A program made the position numbers and the translations under genes. Below, in pieces: positions 32,218-41,480 of a stretch of DNA of 64,000 bases. The notes under the pieces are model-generated. The model worked only from the letters and a program-made list of their open reading frames with translations. It was not told the DNA's origin and did not search any database. How positions within the stretch are numbered: position 1 is the first letter of the stretch; every line of letters begins with the position of its first letter. Source of the DNA: Nematostella vectensis (taxonomy: Eukaryota; Cnidaria; Anthozoa; Actiniaria; Edwardsiidae); contig NC_064035.1 in the NCBI RefSeq assembly GCF_932526225.1, positions 7,375,501 through 7,439,500 on the forward strand. Reading direction: 5' to 3'.

Positions 32218-33492
32218 TCAGTATTGTATGGATTCTAGCTGTCCGTTCATAAGGTTCATCTGGGCGTCGGCCACTACAAACACGTGACAGTTTACGCTAC
32301 CCGAGCCGCCTGCCCTGCGTTTTATCTCGAGGTGCACGCCGTCGCGGGTATTGACCAATCGGAGACCACCCCCATGGGTGGCGCTGTCGTCCGTCGTTCG
32401 AAGGTCGATCCACAGAGCAAATTTGTTATCGCCATAGAACGACTCGGGGCCGATTGCCGGGGCGGCGGGCGCTCCGCTGTGCCCCCCCGGGGAGGGGCGG
32501 ACGAACCGCCTTTTCGCCTCCCTCCAAAAATCCGTGGGGCGCAGGCCCTGGCTGAAGACTTTGTTTGGCGTGCCGTCGATTGTTACGCGAACGCTCTTGA
32601 TGTCGGGGTACACGAACTTCTCAGAGTCGCGAGTCCCTGCCGTGTATGGCTCCACGAAGAGGAGCAGCAGACCACTCATAGACCTTCGCGGCAGGTTGAC
32701 ACTCTCGTTGATTATGCTGTCCGTCCCTTTGCTAATCACGAAGGTCTTGTGAAGGTTCACTTGCTCGTAGAAGAACGTTGTGCCGTTGTGGTAGGCGGCG
32801 GCTGCAGACCGGGCGAGGTTGTCGTCCCTCAGGCTTTCGTACTCCAGCTCTAGATTTTTGATGCCATAGGATAATTTGGTGGCATCAGTTCCGACTACTA
32901 CCTGGTCAGCCGATGCGAACGTGATCTCGAAGAGCAGCGCCTCGGAGAGCGCCCTTGGGTATAGCACGCCGTGGTCCGTCAGCAGAGAATGGTCTAGCGG
33001 GATGGTGTACCTCACCCCGTGGGTGGCGCTTTGAGCGTTCTCCTTGGCGTTACTGGTCGCCTTATCGCCAGCCTTGGAGCGAAGCTTGCGCATGTTTTCC
33101 GACTGTATGCCCTGCTCCAGGCGGTCCTCTCTCTCGGCCTTGGACAGGTAAAGCTCCTCATACGTCTTGAAGACGTCGTAGCGGTTGGTGTCCTGGAGCG
33201 TTTCTCCTGCAAACGTGATTTTCAGGCGGCTCACGAGATTTCGGCCGACGTTGTTCACGACGGTATTTTTCGCATGGCCTGAGACGGAGAGTTCGAGACC
33301 GACCCTCAAGGAGCCAGGCACGAGCGTGACGCCTTCCGACAGCTTTGGGACCGCCACATATAGCGTCTCCTCTGGGGAGGCCGTCGACGGGTTGAGAGTG
33401 ACCCGGTGAACAGTTCTCTCGGCTTTCAACCCCAGAGGGATTCTGGGTGTTCGCTGGGGGTCGAGTTTATCGCTGACTGACATCGTATACAC
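32218..33492 (-). CDS. Probable major capsid protein
   Basis: Intact, 424 residues (an alternative ATG lies at 33483). Mainly beta by pattern, with repeated hydrophobic strands such as TLYVAVPKL, LVPGSLRVGLEL and SRLKITFAGETL, then a helical charged insert (SKAEREDRLEQG) and a second strand-rich half ending CHVFVVADAQMNLMNG. Length, two-half layout and position directly before the packaging ATPase suit a double-jelly-roll capsid protein of the Polinton-like type. This assignment rests on context and pattern, not on a computed match. It is divergent from the coiled-coil membrane-protein gene across 89 bp. This is the largest morphogenesis frame that has stayed open. Confidence 0.65.
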   Translation of the reverse strand: MYTMSVSDKLDPQRTPRIPLGLKAERTVHRVTLNPSTASPEETLYVAVPKLSEGVTLVPGSLRVGLELSVSGHAKNTVVNNVGRNLVSRLKITFAGETLQDTNRYDVFKTYEELYLSKAEREDRLEQGIQSENMRKLRSKAGDKATSNAKENAQSATHGVRYTIPLDHSLLTDHGVLYPRALSEALLFEITFASADQVVVGTDATKLSYGIKNLELEYESLRDDNLARSAAAAYHNGTTFFYEQVNLHKTFVISKGTDSIINESVNLPRRSMSGLLLLFVEPYTAGTRDSEKFVYPDIKSVRVTIDGTPNKVFSQGLRPTDFWREAKRRFVRPSPGGHSGAPAAPAIGPESFYGDNKFALWIDLRTTDDSATHGGGLRLVNTRDGVHLEIKRRAGGSGSVNCHVFVVADAQMNLMNGQLESIQY

Positions 33493-33581
33493 GTATGCAC
33501 ATAAAGTACGAAGTCGCGTGGCTATGGTGCGGACTGTTAGACATGTCTAACATAGCATAGCATGAGTTATGCGCGCGCATC
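33493..33581. promoter_or_regulatory. Divergent promoter with a perfect 16-bp palindrome
   Basis: The 89-bp gap between the capsid gene (minus) and the membrane-protein gene (plus) contains GTTAGACATGTCTAAC (33536-33551), a perfect palindrome, near the middle. It is a candidate operator controlling both structural units. Confidence 0.7.
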
Positions 33582-34494
33582 ATGGGTGATGTTGACGTTG
33601 ACATTGACGATACCTTGCCGGGTGCGTCCGCCGATCGCGGGGTGGGGGACGACGAGACGACGCCCCTTATCCCGTTCGACCCCGACGATGGGGAGTCGAT
33701 CCCAATGACGAGCACGTCGTCGCGTACGCATGCTGCGCATAGGACGGTTACTCGAAGCGCAACGCAAACCGCCGGAACGGCAAGCGCTGAAACCTCGTTC
33801 ATCACAGAGGGTGCAGCGACAAGACTCGGTCTCCAGTTCCTCAGGGAGGAATACCCAAACCTTAACGAGAATCTGCTACGGTTCCAGTCAGACCGGAGGG
33901 GGAAGACGCTAATACGGGTTCGCAACCTCGACAAAGGAGGTTGGTCTAAACCAAGACAGTTGTTCAACGAGGACGGGGGCGATGGGGTCCGTGGCAGAGG
34001 TAGACGCGGTCATCCAGGAGAACACAGAACGGATCCAAGAGCTGCAAGGGGTGGTAGCCACAGACAGGGAGACCATCGACGACCCTAACTCGTCAGAGAG
34101 TAGCCGCCAAGAGGCCCGTGAGCGCAACGAGGAGAGGCTGTCCGAGATTGACGAACTAGAACGCGAAAACCGAGAGCTCGAGAACCAAAAGCCGCTAAGA
34201 GAGCGCATCAAAGCCATCTTCAAAAAGTACGGCTTTACCGTCACCGCTATCGGGTTGGCCGTAGCGACGACGATCGCGGGGCAAGTCGCTCTCCTCCGTG
34301 GCCAGAGAGGTCGGTAACGGGCTTAAGGCCATCGGTAAAAAGCTGGGCGAACTTCTCCCCGGGCTAGTAGGCAGCATCGCGAACTTCGTGTTGGGGAAGC
34401 GGTGAAATTCCTTGGCGAAAATGCGTGGCTGCTCATTCTAGCCGTAGCCGCGTTCTTGGTTCGTCGAATGCAAAGCAGTCATCGGAACAAGTAA
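33582..34494 (+). pseudogene. Coiled-coil transmembrane virion-type protein (frameshifted)
   Basis: One gene over four frames, with breaks near 33975 (G-rich), 34290 and 34395, ending at a TAA at 34494. The N-terminus is acidic and low-complexity (MGDVDVDIDDTLPG). A conserved-looking core LQFLREEYPNLNENLLRFQS follows, then a long charged coiled coil (EERLSEIDELERENRELENQ), a hydrophobic segment (YGFTVTAIGLAVATTIAG), an amphipathic KAIGKKLGELLPGLVG and a final hydrophobic helix (WLLILAVAAFLV). The architecture suggests a membrane-associated or membrane-active virion protein (inference). It is divergent from the capsid gene. Confidence 0.6.
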
Positions 34495-34640
34495 TACGCC
34501 GCGGCCACCACGAGCACCGACAACCCCACCTTGAGGGCGGTGTGGTCACTTTTCTCGCCCGACAGGGTAGGGGCCGCGCCCTCCGCGTGCACTTTCGCAG
34601 GGGTGCTTTGCCGCCGGGGCGGCGCGTGGTCAGTCGCGTG

Positions 34641-35945
34641 TTACACCCTAGGATGCCCAACGGCCATGTTATGAGCACCGACTGGCTTTGTCTCGGTGTT
34701 GATCGCATTTGCGCCGAGCTTCATGGAGTCCGTGGCTTTCTGCAGCTTATTGTTGTAGCCCACGACGCTTTGCGTGTTTATCACCAGATCGCTCGGCATC
34801 AGCCACACTCCTGGTGCAACCGCAAGACTCAGTCTCACCTTGGCCTCCTGCACGGCTAACTGGTACCTTTGCACGCTTTGAGCGATGTCGTTTTCTATGA
34901 TCGCGTCTTCGAGCAGCTCCGTGAACTCCGCCTGCGCCTCCATGGCCGGCCCACCGGCCCCAGCGATGGAGGAACGGACGTTTACCTGCGCGCCAAGCAC
35001 TGTGTAGACGAACGCCTCGACCGAGCGGTCGAGTCTCCCTAGCCCTGCTTTCGTCAGCCCCTCGCCTTTGGGAGTCGCAAACCAGCTATATTGCACGCCC
35101 CGTGGTCGTCGTTGCGTATGTAACCCACCTGCTTCCCACTATTGTACGTCCCACCTTCGTCGCTAAACAGATTGAGGTGGCTCGGGTACTCGTCCGCCGC
35201 CGTGTCGTAGCCACGGATCACGTGCACGTTGCGATACCCCTCCCCCGGGTAGAACACACACACATCGCCTAGCCCATGGTTCCGCCCGCCTTTCCATCGG
35301 AAGTCCGGCTTACGCGGCAAACCGAACTCTATGCATAGACGCTCGAAAGCGGCCTTCTTGTAGGGGTTAACTTTTTGCGTGAACGGGCTGTAGCCAGGCA
35401 GGGGGACGCCGAGCTCGTAGAGTATCCTCCGGGTGGTAAAGTAGACGTGAAACCTTAGAAATCCCCTGATGACAGAGGGGAGCGTGGCGAAAGTGGGGTC
35501 AGTTAGGGACACCCCACATCCGGCGATTGCGCACCAGACCGCAAAGTTTTGTTGCTGTGGCCAGTACCCATAGGAAGGTTCCGATAGCCACCGGCGAGAC
35601 TCCTTGGCGGACTTGTGCGTGACTACTGTCTCTTTGAATATGTCTCGGACCCTATTCGTGAATGATTTGTCCTCAGCCACGTGTATCTCCAGCTGCGTGA
35701 GTAGTGGGGTGATGTCTGAGGCCGTGCTCTCCACGGGGGTCGCGGGTACGGCGTAGAGCAGCTTTTGCGCGAGGGTCAGAGACCTAGGGAAACCTAGGGA
35801 AACCGGTTTTTTTTTTGGCTTGTTCGGCTATAGCGTGTTTGATATGTTCGGCTATAGAGGCTTCCGCCGCAACTGCCGCCTTCTTCGTCTCCTCCTCCTT
35901 CCTTCGGCTGACCTCGTTCAGCATCTGCCAGCCTTCCCAATCCAT
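34641..35945 (-). pseudogene. Large element protein of unknown function (two frameshifts)
   Basis: Begins MDWEGWQMLNEVSRRKEEE at 35945. The frame breaks in an A10 run (35807-35816), continues as the 35734 frame with WPQQQNFAVWCAIAGCGVSL and GDVCVFYPGEGYRN, and breaks again near 35095 into a frame with VEAFVYTVLGAQVNVRSS and GVWLMPSDLVINTQ. Together about 430 residues. The first 60 residues are a charged helix and the rest looks globular. It lies between the two membrane or virion genes and starts 30 bp from the penton-like gene on the other strand, so a structural or replication role is possible. I do not recognise it. Confidence 0.6.
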
Positions 35946-35975
35946 GCTCAGCCCTATTAAACACGAAGGCGGTCT

Positions 35976-36666
35976 ATGTTCAACACAATGGTGGTCCTAC
36001 ACGCTGAGTTCACCGGAGGTGAACTGACGCTCTTCTTCGGGCAGCCGATAAGGCGCCCGCGCTTTGTGGCGCTCCGGCAGTGCTCGCTGTTTAACAGCTG
36101 GTACAATCTCGAGCGGGAGCAGCAGATAACGACTACAGACTCCCTCCCGACCATCGCTACTCTGCCAGCCGGGCACCACACGGCCGAGTCCATCATGGAA
36201 ACGATCAACCACGCTAAAAGCCAGATTCTGACCGCGAAGCTGGATCCCCTCACCGGGAAGATCGTGCTCGTGTCCACAGGCATTGTGTTCCTCAAGGCCG
36301 AGCTTTGCGCACTATTTGGCCTAGAGGCTAAAGACGATCAGATGGGGGGGGCGGGGCCTCGTACTGCCCGTGGGGGATCCCCCACTTGAGGTGCCTTTGT
36401 CGAAAATAGAGGCCATCTACATCTTCTGCGATATCGTAGACCGCACGAAATGCTTCGCCTTAGACGAGCCTTTAAACGTTCTCGCTTGCCTAGAAACCCG
36501 CAGGAGGCCGCACGAGGAAGTCGTCTATGGGCCCGACACCCCCATTTGTGTCGCAGCGTCTTCCTCTGAGTTTGTCTCGAGTATCCGAATATGGGTCAGG
36601 GATGACCGCGGTAGACGGGTGGACTTTAAGGGCAGGCCTGTTCGCCTCGTATTAGAGCTAACCTAG
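35976..36666 (+). pseudogene. Penton-like minor capsid protein (frameshifted at G8)
   Basis: The first frame starts at 35976 (an alternative ATG lies at about 35988) with VALRQCSLFNSWYNLEREQQ and TLPAGHHTAESIMETINHA. It breaks at a G8 run (36344-36351) just after LCALFGLEAKDDQM. The second frame continues with AIYIFCDIVDRTKCFALDEP and ends SIRIWVRDDRGRRVDFKGRP. About 230 residues in total. An N-terminal strand region, a TIxxG-type turn and the closing strand pair before the C-terminus fit a single-jelly-roll minor capsid/penton protein of Polinton-like viruses; confidence is moderate because it is judged by pattern. The membrane-protein gene follows after 16 bp. Confidence 0.6.
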
Positions 36667-36682
36667 GCCCGACATAGCAGGC

Positions 36683-37360
36683 ATGGCAAACAGCGACGTT
36701 AGCAGCGGTGGCATATCCATATATCCCCCGCTCCCCAGTGCCCACCCCCCGCAAACGCCTACCGCTCCGGCAAGCACCGGCGGCGACGCGCAAAGTTTCC
36801 GACTCCAGGTAATACGTGACACTCAGGCGGTTCTAGACAATGAGATAACGTATTATCGACAGGTGCGGAAGAAGTATAAGCGCGCCCTCGCCGTTACCCA
36901 TACTGTGTCTGTGGCATCCGGCATCGCTGCAGGGGCGCTTTCCGGCGCCGGGCTGGGAGTCTTTTTGAGTGGGATAGGGGTTCTGATCGGCGCTCCGCTG
37001 GCAGGGGTCGCTGGGCTGGTCGGTGTCGTGGGCGCGGGCGCGGGGGTGGTCTCTAGGGGTCTTACGAGCAAGGTGGCTAAACACGAAGACACGATGGTTC
37101 TAGCGGAGAGTAAGAAAAACTCGGTCAGCGAGCTGGTCTCTAAGGCTCTGCAAGACGGGCGTATCTCAGACGAAGGGTTTCGGCTAATACTTCAGGAACA
37201 AGAGAGATACAACGCGCTCAAGGCCGCTATCAGAGCTCGACACGGCCTCGCACCGCATGATAAAAAAAGCGGGAAAGGGCCCTCCCTGGTGGCACGCGAA
37301 AGGATGAAAAAGAGACTGCGAAAAATTCGCGAGGAGTTCGGGGGCGAGGTGTTCGAGTAG
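36683..37360 (+). CDS. 225-aa membrane protein of the element
   Basis: Intact frame from ATG 36683. A Pro/Ala-rich N-terminus (YPPLPSAHPPQTPTAP), a helical charged segment (YYRQVRKKYKRALAV), then a long Gly/Ala/Val hydrophobic hairpin (GAGLGVFLSGIGVLIGAPLA and GLVGVVGAGAGVV), and a basic C-terminal half (RERMKKRLRKIREEFGGEVFE). The glycine-rich double hydrophobic stretch resembles membrane-inserting or membrane-lytic virion proteins, though no family was recognised. It is the last gene before the right terminal repeat. Confidence 0.65.
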   Translation: MANSDVSSGGISIYPPLPSAHPPQTPTAPASTGGDAQSFRLQVIRDTQAVLDNEITYYRQVRKKYKRALAVTHTVSVASGIAAGALSGAGLGVFLSGIGVLIGAPLAGVAGLVGVVGAGAGVVSRGLTSKVAKHEDTMVLAESKKNSVSELVSKALQDGRISDEGFRLILQEQERYNALKAAIRARHGLAPHDKKSGKGPSLVARERMKKRLRKIREEFGGEVFE

Positions 37361-37529
37361 AACTCAGGTTTAAACGCCACGCAGGCGGCTTCGAACTCAC
37401 GGCCGAAAAACGATTATTCCACGCTCCGTAGGTTGGCGGCCCTCCTCGATTTCGCGGCCCCACCGCTATTTGCCCCAAAAAGTCGTGTACGCGCAAGTCC
37501 TTGGGCTTGCACGCGCCCGGCCTACGCCC

Positions 37530-37765
37530 TAATTATTCATGAACGCGAAACACCTGCAGCCCTAATTATTATTCGTGCACGCGAAACACCTGCGGCCCTA
37601 ATTGATTATTCGTGTACGCGAAATCTATTTTGCCTACATTAGCTTTTGCCGATTGTTTATGTACGCGAAACATTATCTGCCTGACATATAGAGACGGGGC
37701 TGGGAGGCCCGGAGGGGGGATCCGGGCCTCCCAGGCCGTTTCACTGAAACTACCCAGTCCCCCCC
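37530..37765 (-). repeat. Right terminal inverted repeat of the virus-like element
   Basis: 236 bp, the complement of the left repeat, with one copy of the 47-bp unit rather than two. The tip is seven C residues, against GGGGAAG at the left tip. Confidence 0.95.
37700..37734. other. Terminal hairpin, right
   Basis: The same 14-bp stem and 7-nt loop as at the left end, in mirror orientation, 31 bp from the right tip. Confidence 0.9.
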
Positions 37766-37771
37766 GCACTA

Positions 37772-39289
37772 TCCGAGAATGCTACCTGTTTTAATAAAAC
37801 CCTGAAAAATGCATGAGAACTTAGAATAATTAAGATTTTTGTGTTTTGTATTTCGAGCATTTAGGATTTCAGAATAAAAAAGTACATTAACCCTCAAATG
37901 ATGGCTCCGCTTTAGGCTGTGCCTAAATCTATATATTATTTTAGCCTCCATTTAGTTTTATGGAGTTCTCTTCCACGCCTGGAAAGCTGGTGTTTCTCAC
38001 GTTTCTTGCCCCTATCAGTGTTAAAATTATTTACAAATTTTTACATTGCTTTTACATATAATTAAATATATTTATTATATATATTATATATATATATATT
38101 TTTTTACATATAATTAAATGTTTTTAATAATAGAAAGAAAAACATTTCATATGCGAAAAATTTACCAAAAAATGTTTATCCCTAATAGTTCTAGCTGAAT
38201 TTATAGATCAATTTTTCATCTTGAATTAGATCCAAGTTTAAAATCAATGTGCTGCTTTCTAAGTGGACCGCGGTGATCCTAGATACTAATCCCTCAGATA
38301 CTAATCGGATACTAAACAGATACTAAAAACGGTCAGGGGGGGTACTTCATAAAAAAATTTAAATAATAAAAGTAGCTATTTACCAAGTAAAATCAGCTAG
38401 AATCGAAGGCATTATAAATATGGTTTCTTAAATTATTTATAGTAACTTTGTGTGGATCCTAGACTAATGTCTGATTAGAATACCTTAGAATGCATTTCTA
38501 AAACGTTTCTATACCGATTTAGTGCTGAGTTATTGCTAAGTTCTCGAACAGCAAATGTTTACTTTTGTACTTTTTGGCGCCGACATAATGAAGTCGACGG
38601 TGAAAACCACCCAAGTGGAAGTCACACTTGGATCACGCGCTTGAACGTCACCGCTAGCTACATCAGCTACATTAATTGCGCTACATTGCAAGAATTACTC
38701 GAATTTATCGGGGTAAATTCAAATCATCGGAAAAATCCTTTTGAGATCTGCATAATTGTTGGACCAGTTTCTGATCTGTTCCAACCAAAAAAAAAAAAGA
38801 AAAAGAAAAGAAAGAATGTTCCTACCCTATTGGAACAAAATTTTCCCTGCCGCCACCCCCCCCCCCCTAAGCTTTCCCCATATTTTCGGTGCCGCCCTCC
38901 CCTGCCTCCCCAGAGAAAACCGAAGAAACGCAAACGACAGTGTCAAAGGAAAGCGAGCAAATGATTAGCTGCAAGGTGGTCAGAAAGTGGAGGGGAAAGA
39001 ATTCGCTGAAAACATTAATTCAGAAAAAACTCAAAGGTGTGACTAGATCCAGGTTGTCAACCTGATAAAGGTTGATGCTATATATGACACAGAAGAAGCA
39101 AATAGCCATGAAGGCTGGTGAGGTCTGTCCTCACCCCCAATTGCGTTGCGTTGCCTAAAAGGCGGCTGAGGTTTTACCAAGGGCGGACTTTAACACACAT
39201 CGTGCGCTGAGGGACGGCTTACACCTCTGCCCGTGCCCACTCCAGCAATAAGTGCGCTGAGGGATGGCTTACCTATACTAATGGTGTTG
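37772..39289. other. Intergenic, no gene recognised
   Basis: AT-rich with TA-rich low-complexity sequence near 38070-38110, short tandem GATACTAA words near 38280-38325 and an A/G-rich run near 38787-38815. From about 39120 the first degenerate units of the 43-bp satellite appear. Confidence 0.5.
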
Positions 39290-40060
39290 CGTTGCCTGGA
39301 ATGCGGATAAGGTTTGCTATCAGCCCTAATTGCGTGGCCGGGTATGCTGATGAGGTTTGCTATCAGCCCTAATTGCGTGGCCGGGTATGCTGATGAGGTT
39401 TGCTATCAGCCCTAATTGCGTGGCCGGGTATGCTGATGAGATTTGCTATCAGCCCTAATTGCGTGGCCTGGTATGCTGATAAGGTTTGCTATCAGCCCTT
39501 ATGGCGTGGCCGGGTATGCTGATGAGGTTTACTATCAGCCCTTATGGCGTGGCCGGGTATGCTGATGAGGTTTACTATCAGCCCTTATGGCGTGGCCGGG
39601 TATGCTGATGAGGTTTACTATCAGCCCTAATTGCGTGGCCGGGTATGCTGATGAGGTTTACTATCAGCCCTAATTGCGTGGCCGGGTATGCTGATGAGGT
39701 TTACTATCAGCCCTTATGGCGTGGCCGGGTATGCTGATGAGGTTTACTATCAGCCCTTATGGCGTGGCCTGGTATGCTGATGAGGTTTACTATCAGCCCT
39801 TATGGCGTGGCCGGGTATGCTGATGAGGTTTACTATCAGCCCTTATGGCGTGGCCGGGTATGCTGATGAGGTTTACTATCAGCCCTAATTGCGTGGCCGG
39901 GTATGCTGATGAGGTTTACTATCAGCCCTTATGGCGTGGCCGGGTATGCTGATGAGGTTTACTATCAGCCCTTATGGCGTGGCCTGGTATGCTGACGAGG
40001 TTTACTATCAGCCCTTATGGCGTGGCCTGGTATGCTGACGAGGTTTGCCCCCAACCCTAT
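39290..40060. repeat. 43-bp satellite array
   Basis: About 17-18 head-to-tail copies of a 43-bp unit containing GGCCGGGTATGCTGATGAGG, TTTACTATCAGCCC and TTATGGCGT or TAATTGCGT. Two alternating variants (TTATGG versus TAATTG; TTTACT versus TTTGCT) mark runs of recently copied units. Confidence 0.95.
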
Positions 40061-41480
40061 CTAGTGCGCTTAGGCAAGTTACACCGCCGCCCTCAGCCCC
40101 AACCGCGTTCACACGCTCATGTGAGCCATGCTGCAGGGTTCGTTAGTTACCCCCTAAGCCCCATCTAGCGCGCTTATACGAGCAACAGCACTGGATTTGC
40201 CGGTCCGCTGAGCCCACGCTGGCCTAAGCAAGCTTGTATTGCGCCATATACGAATGACACGCCGGATTTGATGGTCCGTGGAGCCCTTTCAAGGCTCATG
40301 CTAGTAATGTATGCCGTGAAGGGTCAATTAAAGTTTGCACATAGTCCCAACTGCGTTAACGCTCTCACGCTAGCTATACAGCGGGGTTGGTGAGATTCGC
40401 TGTAAGCCCCTTCTAGCGCGCTTAGGCGAGTGACACCGCCAGATTTGTTGCCTATGAAGTCGCCCTCGGCCCCAAATGCGTTCAAGTGCTCGCGACAGCC
40501 ATACGGGGTTCGTTGTTCTGCCCTGAGCCCTTGCGCTTTCACACGGGACACCGCCGGATTCGTTGGTCTCATTGAGCCCAAACTATTCTACCGCAAGCTG
40601 TGGATTCTCGGAGGGGCTGGTGACGTCGCCTTAAGCCCCAACTGCGCTCACGCGCATGCTGCGGGATTCGTTAGGTCCGCGCCAAGACCTACTGCGCTTA
40701 GGCCAGCGACATCAAGCCGGTTTTGTTGGGTCAACTGCGAGGCCTAGCAAGCCTAGCCGGGGGATTCGTGGAGACTTGCTTCTCAATCCCAGCTACATTC
40801 TCAAGCGAGCTATACTGCAAGGTTCGCTAGGTTATTCGCCCTAGGCACTATCTAGCCGTTGAGCCAACCCTGGGCGCAAGCAATGGTCACCGCCATGTGT
40901 AGGTCTGCCCTCAGTTCCAACTGCGGTCACGCCCTCACGCAAGCCATAACACGGGGTCCGCCCTAAGCTCTATCTAGGGAGCTTATGCAAGTGTCACAAC
41001 GCCAGTTTTGTAGGTCCACTTCCATCCCATACTAAGCTCATTCAAGCCAGGTATAGCTTGGGGAGGCTGATGGTGTTCGCCCTTCAGTCCGAACTTTATT
41101 AACGCGCTCACGCGAGCGGTGCTACAGGGCTCGTTAGGTCCCCACAAAGCCCTATTTCGTGCGCTTAGGCGAGCGACACCTCTGGATTTGTTGGTCCGTT
41201 GAGCCCTCGCTTGGCTCATGAAGGCCATGTATAGCGCTAGGCCTACTGTTAACCTCATTTAGCGCGCTTAGACGAGTGACACCGATGGATTTTTGGTCTA
41301 CGTCGAGCCCAAGCTGCCTAGCTTGCCCTGGGGGCTGATGAGATCGCTTTTAGTCCCAATCACCTTCTCGCGCTCACGCGGGTTTCCCAAGGGGATCATA
41401 AGGGGTTCATAAGCCCCAACTAGCGAGATCATAATTACTAGCGTGTCCCAGCCAGCGCATCCCAGTCGTTACCCGTCTTA
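40061..41480. repeat. Decayed satellite related to the 43-bp array
   Basis: Words such as AGCGCGCTTAGGCGAG, ACACCGCCGGATTTGTTGG, CCCCAACTGCG and CGCTCACGCGAGC recur in a loose order about every 80-130 bp, with heavy divergence. This looks like an older array from which the clean 43-bp block was re-amplified. Confidence 0.65.

Larger units (their letters stand above)
26284..37765. mobile_element. Polinton-like/virus-like DNA element, 11.48 kb, defective copy
   Basis: Bounded by a perfect 6-bp target duplication GCACTA (26278-26283 and 37766-37771) and terminal inverted repeats starting GGGG..GACTGGGTAGTTTC. It is clearly GC-rich against an AT-rich host. The genes are dense, often with 15-100 bp spacing. 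In order: a Cys-rich protein (+), replication protein (+), basic protein (-), 152-aa protein (-), packaging ATPase (-), capsid protein (-), coiled-coil membrane protein (+), a 430-residue-class protein (-), penton-like protein (+) and membrane protein (+). A 6-bp duplication, a packaging ATPase, capsid-like genes and this size match Polintons and Polinton-like viruses. No integrase or cysteine protease was recognised. Gene disruptions make this copy non-functional. Confidence 0.85.

Noticed and set aside
26284-37765. Bacterial contamination or a prophage
   Set aside because: GC-rich coding and compactness suggested it, but target duplications in host AT-rich sequence, terminal inverted repeats and eukaryotic virus-type genes argue for a genomic virus-like element.
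38533-38964. 143-codon plus-strand frame ending in a basic tail
   Set aside because: The tail comes from A/G-rich and C-rich low-complexity DNA, and there is no recognisable domain.
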